Positions 19,445 through 27,632 of a DNA stretch of 64,000 nucleotides are shown here, one piece after another. This DNA is from an uncultured Bacteroidales bacterium. GTDB taxonomy: Bacteria; Bacteroidota; Bacteroidia; Bacteroidales; UBA932. The stretch lies in contig CALVDO010000012.1 of the NCBI GenBank assembly GCA_944326355.1, positions 1 through 64,000 on the forward strand, read 5' to 3'. The position numbers and the translations under genes were made by a program. The notes below the pieces were generated by a model. It was not told where the DNA came from, did no database searches, and saw nothing but the letters and a program-made list of their open reading frames with translations. The number at the start of each line of letters is the position of its first letter. The stretch's first letter is position 1.

Positions 19445-19663
19445 ATGAATGAATTGACTCCCGAAAAGGCCTTTGAGCTCGCAGCGACCCTCGACAAGGG
19501 CATAGGCGGAGAAATCTGCGCGGCGATAGCGATGGCTCTCGACGCCTGCATGGACGACGGCGTTCATGACCAGGAGAGCTTCGTCATCACGATCAAGCCT
19601 AAGCAGACGCCGTGGACTTCGAGATACGCCACGCTGCGCCAGCTTCCTGAAAGGAAAAAATGA
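19445..19663 (+). CDS. Small OadG/MmdD-like accessory subunit lacking a membrane helix
   Basis: A 72-aa protein between the carboxyltransferase and the biotin carrier. Its C-terminal half (AAIAMALDACMDD, FVITIKPKQTPWTSRYATL) resembles the C-terminal half of OadG/MmdD gamma-delta subunits, which have AAIAAAL and a SPW-type ending. The N-terminal membrane helix of those proteins is missing; instead there is a soluble helical segment (MNELTPEKAFELAATLDKG). Position and similarity suggest it helps assemble the carboxyltransferase with the biotin carrier. Similarity is short, so the family call is tentative, but the gene is clearly real by position and codon use. Confidence 0.68.
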   Translation: MNELTPEKAFELAATLDKGIGGEICAAIAMALDACMDDGVHDQESFVITIKPKQTPWTSRYATLRQLPERKK

Positions 19664-19720
19664 GGAATTTCCCGGCCACGCGAGCCGAGGGATATGGAAA
19701 ACGAATAAAAAACATAAGAA

Positions 19721-20218
19721 ATGAAGCAATATAATTTCAAGATCAACGGAAATGAATACAATGTGACGATCAACTCAGTCGACGGAAACGTGGCTGACGT
19801 CACTGTCGTTGCATCCTACAAGGTGGAGCTCGGAGGCGGCGCCTCTTCAATCTCCGTACAGAGCGGCGCTTCCGCCCAGCCTGCCCAGGCAGCACCTGCA
19901 CCTCAGGCAGCACCTGCACCGGCGTCTCAGCCTGCACCAGCCCCTGCCGCTCCGGCAGCTCAGCCGGCAGCTGCTCCGTCCCCGGCCCCTGCAGCATCCG
20001 GAGCAGGAAAGCCAGTCACCTCTCCGCTCCCTGGAGTGATTGTCGACATCACCGTAAAGGTCGGAGATGCTGTGAAGGCCGGACAGAAAGTGGCAGTTCT
20101 CGAAGCGATGAAGATGGAGAACGACATCGAGGCCGACCGCGAAGGCACAGTGACCGCCATCCATGTGAACAAGGGCGACTCTGTTCTTGAGGGTGTTCCT
20201 ATCGTCACAATCGGCTGA
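19721..20218 (+). CDS. Biotin carboxyl carrier protein of the acyl-CoA carboxylase/decarboxylase
   Basis: A 165-aa biotin carrier. The N-terminal ~45 residues (MKQYNFKINGNEYNVTINSV) are the usual start of MmdC/PCC carriers. A long Ala/Pro/Gln linker spans ~50-90. The C-terminal biotinyl domain carries EAMKMEND, with K131 the predicted biotinylation site, and LPGVIVDITVKVGD. It follows the small OadG-like gene by 57 bp and is followed by a strong terminator, so it ends the operon. No sodium-pump beta subunit follows, unlike many related operons. Confidence 0.93.
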   Translation: MKQYNFKINGNEYNVTINSVDGNVADVTVVASYKVELGGGASSISVQSGASAQPAQAAPAPQAAPAPASQPAPAPAAPAAQPAAAPSPAPAASGAGKPVTSPLPGVIVDITVKVGDAVKAGQKVAVLEAMKMENDIEADREGTVTAIHVNKGDSVLEGVPIVTIG

Positions 20219-20244
20219 GGTCTCCGCACCTGAACAGAAAGCTG

Positions 20245-20280
20245 AGGGTGATCCGACAGTTGAGTCGGGTCGCCCTTTTT
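20245..20280 (+). terminator. Rho-independent terminator after the biotin carrier gene
   Basis: A 13-bp stem with G-U pairs (AGGGTGATCCGAC with GTCGGGTCGCCCT), a 6-nt loop and a run of T follow the stop codon by 26 bp. Confidence 0.88.
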
Positions 20281-20342
20281 GATTCGAGATTTTTATATGG
20301 AATATTTTGCGGATTCTGTATCGAAAATACCAAAGAATCAAT

Positions 20343-20350
20343 TAATTTTG
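20343..20350 (+). promoter_or_regulatory. Possible -7 box for the secreted hypothetical protein
   Basis: TAATTTTG matches the -7 consensus and lies 43 bp ahead of the ATG. No good -33 TTG at 19-21 bp was found. Confidence 0.4.
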
Positions 20351-20393
20351 TGCTGTTCTGCACAAAACTGCAATAACAGTTATTCTTAATGAT

Positions 20394-21080
20394 ATGAAAA
20401 AGCTTATCATCATATCCGGCGTCCTTCTGCTCCTTTTTGGGCAATCCGCTTCGGCTCAGCCGAAGATTCAGGAAATATTGCAGAGACTTCCCGACAGATC
20501 AATTCCGTACCAAGGAGAGAAACATGACTATAGGGATAAAGGGGCTACCGGAGTCTATCGTGGTTACAGCAATCTGATTGACCGCCTGTATACTAATGTC
20601 CAGTTGACAGAATGGCGGGATGCTTGCGACAATCCGGCTGAATTTCCGACAAGCTGCCATGACTTCATTCTCCCCGGACGGGATATCCACCTTCTCACTA
20701 TATCTTTCGGAGGAGTAACAGACTGGAGAACAGATGTGTTATTGTCAGTTACTCCTGTCGGTGAAATTCTGGATCAGATGCCGGTGGCTGTTATGGAAAT
20801 GCGAGCCGCAGGCATTTCCCCGGTAATGCAATATGAGATAACTTCGGATGCAAAGATAATTGTCTACAGGCTTGAGCCTGTATCAGATGTTTCGATTCCG
20901 CTGTCGGACTTCACATCGTTTGCGGCACAACGAGTGGACAGGACTTACGAAATAGATCAGGACGGCAAATTTGTCCTGGTCAATACTGTCAGGTACAGAC
21001 CCCGGACTTATACACGGGAGATGCTGGAGAAAAGGGAGTACAACATTTATCTGGGTACTGAGATGCCGATGAAAAATTAG
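20394..21080 (+). CDS. Secreted hypothetical protein
   Basis: A 228-aa protein that I do not recognise. It starts with a clear Sec signal peptide (MKKLIIISGVLLLLFGQ, cleavage expected after SASA). The rest is mixed alpha/beta with two internal Cys residues (RDACDNPAEFPTSCHDF), which could form a disulfide in the periplasm. No membrane segment, lipobox or known enzymatic motif is visible. It stands alone: a terminator and a possible promoter precede it, and metH has its own promoter after it. Confidence 0.75.
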   Translation: MKKLIIISGVLLLLFGQSASAQPKIQEILQRLPDRSIPYQGEKHDYRDKGATGVYRGYSNLIDRLYTNVQLTEWRDACDNPAEFPTSCHDFILPGRDIHLLTISFGGVTDWRTDVLLSVTPVGEILDQMPVAVMEMRAAGISPVMQYEITSDAKIIVYRLEPVSDVSIPLSDFTSFAAQRVDRTYEIDQDGKFVLVNTVRYRPRTYTREMLEKREYNIYLGTEMPMKN

Positions 21081-21170
21081 TTTCTGTCGGAAGAGGCCGA
21101 TGACACGAACAGATATGGGCATGTAAATACGCGCATTCAGACCTTGTGTCGATGTCTATTGCAACATTTC

Positions 21171-21202
21171 TTGCTCTCGGAAGCGAGAATTTCGTATTTT
21201 TG
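21171..21202 (+). promoter_or_regulatory. metH promoter
   Basis: A TTG at 21171-21173, a 21-bp spacer and TATTTTTG at 21195-21202. The transcript would start near 21209, giving a leader of about 127 nt. Confidence 0.65.
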
Positions 21203-21210
21203 TAAGTTGG

Positions 21211-21278
21211 GCTGAAGCCTGTGCTCATCGGCATGCGCCGCTACGGCGCACTTCAGGCACGAAATGACTGCGATTTCG
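21211..21278 (+). promoter_or_regulatory. Structured metH 5' leader, class not recognised
   Basis: Two hairpins are visible. The first has an outer stem GCCTG (21217-21221) with CAGGC (21254-21258) enclosing a perfect 7-bp stem TGCGCCG/CGGCGCA (21234-21250). The second is CGAAAT/ATTTCG (21260-21278). I looked for SAM, SAH, cobalamin and THF riboswitch consensus motifs and did not see them. A regulatory role is inferred from position only. Confidence 0.4.
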
Positions 21279-21335
21279 GCACGGAATGGAGACGATTCAG
21301 GTACAGTCCGATGAAACGAACTGACACAAGACAAG

Positions 21336-24300
21336 ATGCGGAAAAAGATTTCAGAACTGCTCGCAGAAGGCAGAATCCTCATTCTGGACGGAGCCACGGG
21401 CACAATGATACAGAGATTGGGGCTTGATGAGGAGGATTTCCACTCGGGGCCGCTCAGCGACATCCCCGACGAACTCAGAGGCAACAACGAATGTCTCAAT
21501 CTGACCAGACCCGATCTGATCAGAGACATACACAGAGCCTACATCAGGGCCGGAGCGGACATCATCGAATCCAACACATTCAGTGCAAACAGAATATCTC
21601 AGGAAGAATACGGATGCGCGGAATTTGCCTTCAGAATGGCATTCGAAGGCGCGGCCATCGCAAGGGAGGCAGCCGATGAGGCAATGAGCAGCGGAGACCG
21701 TACCGTGCTGGTGGCAGGAAGCATTGGACCGACTTCCAGATCGCTCTCCCTGTCCCCAGACATGAACGATCCGGCATTTCGTCCGGTGTCATTCGATGAG
21801 ATGGCTCTCGCCTACTCAGAACAGATGCGGGGGCTTATGCTCGGAGGCGCAGACCTGCTTCTCATCGAGACCTGTTTCGATGCCCTCAATGTCAAGGCTG
21901 CGCTCTACGCCCTCTCAGGGCTGCTCGAAGACCCGGAAATCAGGTCGGACGCCGGAATCCGCGAAAGGCTCTCCGATGACGGACATTTTCCCGTCATCAT
22001 TTCAGTCTCAGTGAGCGACCGCAGCGGCAGGACTCTGACAGGGCAGACAATAGAGGCCTTCTACGCATCCGTGAGGCATTATCCTCTTACCGCTTTCGGG
22101 CTCAACTGTTCGCTCGGGGCGGAGGAGATTCATCCGCTTCTGAAAGAGGTCGCAGGATTTGCCGAATGCGCCGTAAGCTGCTACCCCAACGCTGGACTTC
22201 CCGACGGAATGGGAGGCTACGCGGAGACGCCTCAGGAAATGGCCGCTGCCGTAAGGAAGATGGCCGAAGACGGGCTGCTGAACATAGTCGGAGGATGCTG
22301 CGGCACGACTCCCGAATACATAAGCGCAATAGTTGAAGCCGTAAGAGACTGTCCTGCAAGGAAAAGACCCGCACAGGCCGCGTCCCGCCCGCTGACAGTC
22401 AGCGGGCTTGAGGTAGTGCGTATTGACCTCAGGAACAGCAATTTCACCAATATAGGGGAAAGGACGAATGTCGCCGGCTCCAGGAAATTCGCCAGGCTGA
22501 TCGCTACAGGACAGACTGGCGAGGCCCTGCAGATCGCGGCGGAACAGATTGAGAACGGGGCCTCGGTCATCGACATAAACATGGACGACGCCATGCTCGA
22601 CAGCACGGCCGAGATGACGCGCTTCGTCAGAAGTCTGTCCAACGACCCGGCAGTGGCAAAGGCAGCCCTGATGATAGACTCCTCGCATTGGGAGACGATT
22701 CTTGCGGGGCTGAAGAACGCGCAGGGCAAGTCGATCGTCAACTCCATAAGTCTCAAAGAGGGAGAGGAGGAGCTTGTCCGAAAGGCGAGGGAAATACACG
22801 CTCTGGGCGCGGCGATGGTGGTGATGGCCTTCGACGAGCAGGGACAGGCAACGACTTTCGCCCGAAAGACCGAAATCTGCGGCAGAGCCTACAGAATCCT
22901 GACTTCCGAAGCCGGCATTCCGCCGGAAGACATCATTTTCGACGTGAATGTCCTCGCCATCGGCACGGGAATCGAAGAGCACGCTCTCTATGCCGTGAAC
23001 TTCATCAAGGCCGTAGGCTGGATAAAGGAGAATCTTCCCGGAGCTCTGACCTCAGGCGGAGTGTCCAACCTGTCGTTCTCGTTCAGAGGCAACAATCCTG
23101 TGCGCGAGGCCATGCACTCGGCGTTTCTCTACCATGCCATACAGGCCGGGCTGGATATGGCGATTGTCAATCCGGGGATGCTCCAGATCTATGACGAGAT
23201 CGAGCCGGATCTGCTCAGGAGAGTCGAGGACGTGATATTCAACACCGACCCCGGCGCGACGGAAAGGCTCATCGAAAAGGCGCAGGAAATCGCCGAGGAG
23301 ACCGCCCGCCGCAAAGCCGCAGCTCAGCAGCACTCTGGCGGTACAGCAGGCATGGCAGCCGGGACGACAATGACAGCCGGCGCATCCTGCGGAGAGCAGG
23401 AGACCCGGCATGACGGACAGTCTGCCGCCGGGCGCATCATCAGCGCATTGGTCAAAGGCAAGTCGACGACGCTCGCCGCCGACCTTCAGGAGTGCATAGA
23501 CGAAGGAACTAAGCCAGTCGACATCATCGAAGGGCCGCTGATGGACGGAATGAAAAAGGTCGGAGAACTCTTCGGAAGCGGAAAGATGTTTCTTCCGCAG
23601 GTGGTCAAGTCTGCCAAGATAATGAAGGAGGCGGTGGACTTTCTGCAGCCCCACATGGAGGCGCAGCCGGCCGGGAAATCCTCGGGCAGACCGAAGATAG
23701 TCATAGCCACCGTCAAGGGAGACGTACACGACATCGGAAAGAACATCACTGCCATCGTGCTCGGATGCAACGGATTCGATGTCATCGACCTCGGCGTGAT
23801 GGTGGACAGGGAGACGATAATCGGGACTGCGCTGAGGGAAAAGGCTGACATCATCGCGGCCAGCGGCCTCATTACTCCGTCGCTTCACCAGATGGAGGAA
23901 CTCTGCAGGGCGATGGCGGAAAGGGGGATGGACACTCCCCTCTTCATCGGCGGCGCCACCACCTCGGCTCTCCACACGGCGGTAAAGCTCGCCCCTCTTT
24001 ACGACCACGTGTTCTATGGAGCTGACGCCTCGGCAAGCGCTGTGATGGCCAAGAGGTACATGATGGACAGGGACTCCTTCGAGGCAGAGGAGCACGCCAG
24101 GCAGGCGAAGCTGCGCGAACTCCATAGAAACGGGCGCAGGGCAGACTCCGAAGCCGAGCCGGCCGCAGACGGAGGAGCTGCAGCCGAGATTGCCGGACTG
24201 TCATCCGCCATCTTTCCGCCGGAAAACTATCTCCGCCACGAAATCTTCGTGAGAAATGCCCGGGGCTTCATGAAAGAGACTGCTGAAGGCAATGGAAAGA

Positions 24301-25157
24301 CCTGTGAAATAGACATCAGAAGCGTCCTGCCACATTTCGACTGGATGATGTTCTTTGCCGTATGGGGCATAAAATACGGGCAGGCCGATCCGGACGCGCC
24401 TGAGCTGGCGAGGCTGAGGGAAGAGGCGGAAGAGACGCTTGCAAGAATGGCTGAGACCTGCTCTTGCCGGATAGCGGTCTCCGTCAGGTGGTTCGAGGCA
24501 TACTCCAGAGACTGCGACATCCGCTTGGCCGGGGACAGAGAGACAGAGACACCATCCTCGATGGAGGTGACATTCCCGATGCTGCGACAGGAAAAGCCGA
24601 CGGTTCTCAAAGACGGCCGAAAGGCAATGCTGTCGCTCAGCGACTTCGTTCCTCCGGCCGGATACGGATTCACTTCCCCTGCCGGCATCTTCGCGATAAG
24701 CGTAAGCAGCCGGCGGGATCACGGCAGAGGATGCGGCTGCCCTGAGTGCAGAGCTGCCGGCGACTATGACGACATGATGGAACGCTCGATAATGAACACG
24801 CTTGCGGAGGCGGCCTCAACATGGCTCGACGGGCAGATTCTCGCAACGCTTGAGGCAGCGGACGCAGGAAAATATAAGGTGATAAAGCCGGCCGCAGGAT
24901 ATTCCAGCTGCCCGGACCACACCCTCAAGCGCGACATCCTCAGCCTGCTGCCCGACTCCGAAAGCCTCGGCATCACCCTCACCGAAAGCTGCGGCATGAT
25001 TCCGGACGCCTCCATCTGCGGAATGATCTTCATCCACAGGAACGCCGTCTATCCTGAGATCCGCAGCATCAGCCGCAGCCAGTACGACAGCTACGCATCC
25101 CGCAGAGGGATGTCTCCGGAGGAAGCCGGGCGTTTCCTCAGCCACCTTCTCGACTGA
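21336..25157 (+). CDS. metH: Cobalamin-dependent methionine synthase MetH
   Basis: A 1273-aa full-length MetH. The homocysteine-binding domain (about 1-330) begins with LILDGATGTMIQRLGLDEED and holds the zinc Cys residues of FGLNCS and VGGCCGTTPEY. The pterin-binding domain (about 360-630) has FTNIGERTNVAGSRKF and EIDPDLL-like segments. The cobalamin domain contains GDVHDIGKNI, with His798 the expected lower axial Co ligand. The C-terminal activation domain (about 930-1273) ends in SPEEAGRFLSHLLD. A low-complexity Ala/Gly/Thr linker of ~35 residues near 670-705 separates the pterin and cap parts. It catalyses methyl transfer from 5-methyl-THF to homocysteine; metF, which makes 5-methyl-THF, lies 82 bp downstream. 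Confidence 0.96.
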   Translation: MRKKISELLAEGRILILDGATGTMIQRLGLDEEDFHSGPLSDIPDELRGNNECLNLTRPDLIRDIHRAYIRAGADIIESNTFSANRISQEEYGCAEFAFRMAFEGAAIAREAADEAMSSGDRTVLVAGSIGPTSRSLSLSPDMNDPAFRPVSFDEMALAYSEQMRGLMLGGADLLLIETCFDALNVKAALYALSGLLEDPEIRSDAGIRERLSDDGHFPVIISVSVSDRSGRTLTGQTIEAFYASVRHYPLTAFGLNCSLGAEEIHPLLKEVAGFAECAVSCYPNAGLPDGMGGYAETPQEMAAAVRKMAEDGLLNIVGGCCGTTPEYISAIVEAVRDCPARKRPAQAASRPLTVSGLEVVRIDLRNSNFTNIGERTNVAGSRKFARLIATGQTGEALQIAAEQIENGASVIDINMDDAMLDSTAEMTRFVRSLSNDPAVAKAALMIDSSHWETILAGLKNAQGKSIVNSISLKEGEEELVRKAREIHALGAAMVVMAFDEQGQATTFARKTEICGRAYRILTSEAGIPPEDIIFDVNVLAIGTGIEEHALYAVNFIKAVGWIKENLPGALTSGGVSNLSFSFRGNNPVREAMHSAFLYHAIQAGLDMAIVNPGMLQIYDEIEPDLLRRVEDVIFNTDPGATERLIEKAQEIAEETARRKAAAQQHSGGTAGMAAGTTMTAGASCGEQETRHDGQSAAGRIISALVKGKSTTLAADLQECIDEGTKPVDIIEGPLMDGMKKVGELFGSGKMFLPQVVKSAKIMKEAVDFLQPHMEAQPAGKSSGRPKIVIATVKGDVHDIGKNITAIVLGCNGFDVIDLGVMVDRETIIGTALREKADIIAASGLITPSLHQMEELCRAMAERGMDTPLFIGGATTSALHTAVKLAPLYDHVFYGADASASAVMAKRYMMDRDSFEAEEHARQAKLRELHRNGRRADSEAEPAADGGAAAEIAGLSSAIFPPENYLRHEIFVRNARGFMKETAEGNGKTCEIDIRSVLPHFDWMMFFAVWGIKYGQADPDAPELARLREEAEETLARMAETCSCRIAVSVRWFEAYSRDCDIRLAGDRETETPSSMEVTFPMLRQEKPTVLKDGRKAMLSLSDFVPPAGYGFTSPAGIFAISVSSRRDHGRGCGCPECRAAGDYDDMMERSIMNTLAEAASTWLDGQILATLEAADAGKYKVIKPAAGYSSCPDHTLKRDILSLLPDSESLGITLTESCGMIPDASICGMIFIHRNAVYPEIRSISRSQYDSYASRRGMSPEEAGRFLSHLLD

Positions 25158-25239
25158 AGCGGAGACGACATTGACGGCCGCTTCATTTCCGCCCGCAGGG
25201 GCGGCATTGAAAAACAGACGAAACGAACAAAGGACAGAC

Positions 25240-26154
25240 ATGAAAATCAGTGAAATTCTCTCCGAGGGAGGCAAGGCCTTCCCCTCCCTGGAAATAGTAC
25301 CTCCCCTGAAAGGGATGACGAAGGCAGAGCTCCTGGACTCGATAAGACCGTTCATGGAGTTCAGTCCCAGATACATAAACGTGACACGCCACAGGGACGA
25401 ATACGAATACAGGGAGCAGCCTGACGGGACTTATTCGCGGCATCTCGTGCGCAGAAGAGTCAGCGAAGTGGCGGTCTGCGGAGCCATAATGTCGGAGTTC
25501 GGCATAGAGACGGTGCCGCACATCATCTGCGGAGGCTCTGACGCGGACGAGATCGAGAGCCTTCTGCATGACCTGCGCTTCATGGAGATTTCCAACGTGA
25601 TGGCCCTGCGCGGGGACTCGACCGTAGGGGAAAAGAGATTCACTCCAGTGCCGGGAGGCTACAGATACGCAAGCGAACTCGTGGAGGCCATCCGCAGATT
25701 CGGAGACATGTTCTCCATCGGCGTAGGCGGCTATCCCGAAAAGCATTTCGAGGCCCCGAACATGGAGACGGACATAGCCAACCTCAAAAAGAAGGTGGAT
25801 GCCGGAGCAGACTATGTCATCACGCAGATGTTCTTCGACAACCGCGTCTTCTATGACTTCACGGAAAAATGCCGGGCGGCAGGCATAACCGTCCCGATCA
25901 TCCCGGGCCTCAAGCCGCTCTCATCCGTAAAGCAGATAGGCACCCTCCCCGAAGCCTTCTCCCTCGACATCCCGATGGAACTCGTATCCGCAATGCGCGA
26001 AGCGGGCGACGACAAGGAGAAAGCATACAGGACCGGCACGGAATGGTGCATCATGCAGTGCCGCGACCTTCTCAGGCACGGAGTTCCGGCCGTTCATTTC
26101 TATACTATGGGCAGATCGCGCAACATTGTGGAGATTCTCAGAGAATGCTTCTGA
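25240..26154 (+). CDS. metF: Methylenetetrahydrofolate reductase
   Basis: A 304-aa FAD-dependent TIM-barrel enzyme that reduces 5,10-methylene-THF to 5-methyl-THF, the methyl donor for MetH. Motifs include SLEIVPPLKG near the N-terminus (the usual SFEFFPPK region), RYINVTRHR, HIICGGSDADEIE, NVMALRGDST, IGVGGYPEKHFEAPN, DAGADYVITQMFFDN and IIPGLKPLSS. I placed the start at the ATG at 25240, next to the conserved region, after an AAAGGA-like ribosome-binding stretch; an open frame extends upstream to 25171. It is in tandem with metH, so the pair is probably cotranscribed. Confidence 0.95.
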   Translation: MKISEILSEGGKAFPSLEIVPPLKGMTKAELLDSIRPFMEFSPRYINVTRHRDEYEYREQPDGTYSRHLVRRRVSEVAVCGAIMSEFGIETVPHIICGGSDADEIESLLHDLRFMEISNVMALRGDSTVGEKRFTPVPGGYRYASELVEAIRRFGDMFSIGVGGYPEKHFEAPNMETDIANLKKKVDAGADYVITQMFFDNRVFYDFTEKCRAAGITVPIIPGLKPLSSVKQIGTLPEAFSLDIPMELVSAMREAGDDKEKAYRTGTEWCIMQCRDLLRHGVPAVHFYTMGRSRNIVEILRECF

Positions 26155-26166
26155 CCCCATATCTCG

Positions 26167-26216
26167 TTTTTCTTCTTTTTTTGTCGATTTTTCTCTTTTT
26201 GAATGAAGATTTTTCT
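26167..26216 (+). repeat. Phased T-tracts upstream of the V-ATPase promoter
   Basis: TTTTTCT-type tracts start at 26167, 26188 and 26210, spaced 21-22 bp (two helical turns). Part of the unit is GATTTTTCT...TTGAATGA. A similar array occurs at 34976-35030. It may bend DNA or act as an upstream promoter element. Confidence 0.5.
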
Positions 26217-26234
26217 TTTTTGAATGATTCTTGA

Positions 26235-26265
26235 TTGCATTTAAGGCGTATTATTCTTAATTTTG
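26235..26265 (+). promoter_or_regulatory. V-type ATPase operon promoter
   Basis: TTG (26235-26237), a 20-bp spacer and TAATTTTG (26258-26265) form a full Bacteroidota promoter about 95 bp upstream of the first gene. Confidence 0.72.
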
Positions 26266-26358
26266 TTGGATGCGTTTTGCATTCGGCGTCATAACGGACG
26301 TCAGTGACAAGACGCTGCGGCAGACCACTGACAATATAATTAATGACGACACCATATT

Positions 26359-26970
26359 ATGCAGAACAGATTGCAAGAGCTCACGGACAGACTCTACAAT
26401 GAGGGGCTGGCCAAAGGAAAACAGGAAGGCGAGGCGATTCTTGCCGACGCCAGAAAGAATGCCTCGGAGATAATCGAAAAGGCAAAGAAAGAGGCGGAAT
26501 CCATCGTGGCCACGGCCAGAAAGGAAGCCGAAAGCCTCAAGGCAAAGACTGAGGGCGACCTCAGGCTCGCTGCAGGACAGAGCATTGCGGCCACGAGACA
26601 GGCCATCGAGAATATGGTCGTATGCCGGCTCACTGAGAAGGAGGTGTCATCGGCGCTGTCTTCAGCCGACTTCGTTAAGGAGATGCTCACGGCCACGGTA
26701 AAGGCCTTCAGCGCCTCTTCTGATGCTGAAAGTCTTGAGATAATGCTCCCTGAGTCGCTCAAGAAAGCCACCGAGCCGTTCGTCAAGAAAGAGCTCTCGA
26801 CAATGTTCAAGGGAGGCCTTGAAGTGTCGTTCTCCAAGAAGATCTCAGGCGGATTCACGATAAGCCCGAAAGACGGGGGATATTTCATCAGCTTCACCGA
26901 CGAGACGTTCAACGCCCTCATATCTGAATACCTCAGGCCGGCCACCAAGAAGATCCTGTTCGAGAAATGA
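26359..26970 (+). CDS. V-type ATP synthase subunit E
   Basis: A 203-aa peripheral-stalk subunit. The first ~75 residues form a charged, Ala/Glu/Lys-rich coiled coil (EGEAILADARKNASEIIEK, then KKEAESIVATARKEAESLK), followed by a globular C-terminal domain. It is the first gene of the E-X-A-B-D-I-K operon and its stop overlaps the next start by 4 bp (ATGA), which implies translational coupling. It would link the catalytic head to the membrane part of the rotary ATPase. Confidence 0.9.
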   Translation: MQNRLQELTDRLYNEGLAKGKQEGEAILADARKNASEIIEKAKKEAESIVATARKEAESLKAKTEGDLRLAAGQSIAATRQAIENMVVCRLTEKEVSSALSSADFVKEMLTATVKAFSASSDAESLEIMLPESLKKATEPFVKKELSTMFKGGLEVSFSKKISGGFTISPKDGGYFISFTDETFNALISEYLRPATKKILFEK

Positions 26971-27620
26971 ACAACTACCATTATATCGTCGCGGGACTTC
27001 CGGCGCTTACACGAGACTGGAAATTCTCCGGGGAAGACTTCGACGGCTTCGTCGAGGAGATCAGAGAGAACTGCTCCGACAAGGACAGGGCGCTGATAGA
27101 CCTTCTGAAGCGGGGATTCGACGAGGACAGCCTCGACAGGGACTTCTACATCGAGGCGCTATCCTCCGGAAACGCCTTCATCCGTGACTACTTCACTTTC
27201 GACCTCAACGTGAGGAACGCCAAGACGCGCTATCTCAACAAGGCTCTCGGGAGACCGGCGGACAAGGACGTGATCAGGCTCGCTGAAGACGGCGAGGACA
27301 CCGTGCTTGCCGGAATGTTCGGAGACCTCAAGACTCCCGGCGAATTCGAGGAGGCCCAGAGGCTGGAGACTGTGCTCCAGAGCGGCGACATTCTCGCCAG
27401 AGAGCGCGGAATCGACGACCTGACCTGGGAGAAGATCGACAGCCTCACCACATTCAATTATTTCGACGTCAGCTTTCTGCTCGGATTCCTGTGCAGGCTG
27501 CGCATAATATCAAGATGGGCAAGGCTTGACGAACAGACAGGCAGGGAGATGTTCAAAAGGCTGGTGGAAGATGTGTGCGGCACCTTCGGCGGCGTACATT
27601 ATGAAGAAAACAATGCATAA
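26967..27620 (+). CDS. DUF2764 family V-ATPase-associated protein (subunit X)
   Basis: A 217-aa mostly helical protein beginning MNNYHYIVAGLPALT, the signature start of DUF2764. In bacterial V-ATPase operons of this type (also in spirochaetes and chlamydiae) such a protein sits between subunits E and A where archaeal operons carry subunit C and related genes. A role as a functional replacement for subunit C (the central-stalk socket) is plausible but inferred. It overlaps atpE by 4 bp and is followed by subunit A after 12 bp. Confidence 0.88.
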   Translation: MNNYHYIVAGLPALTRDWKFSGEDFDGFVEEIRENCSDKDRALIDLLKRGFDEDSLDRDFYIEALSSGNAFIRDYFTFDLNVRNAKTRYLNKALGRPADKDVIRLAEDGEDTVLAGMFGDLKTPGEFEEAQRLETVLQSGDILARERGIDDLTWEKIDSLTTFNYFDVSFLLGFLCRLRIISRWARLDEQTGREMFKRLVEDVCGTFGGVHYEENNA

Positions 27621-27632
27621 AAATAACAGGAT

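Noticed and set aside
21081..21335. SAM, SAH, cobalamin or THF riboswitch upstream of metH
   Set aside because: I searched for the core motifs by eye and found none; only an unclassified structured leader is reported.
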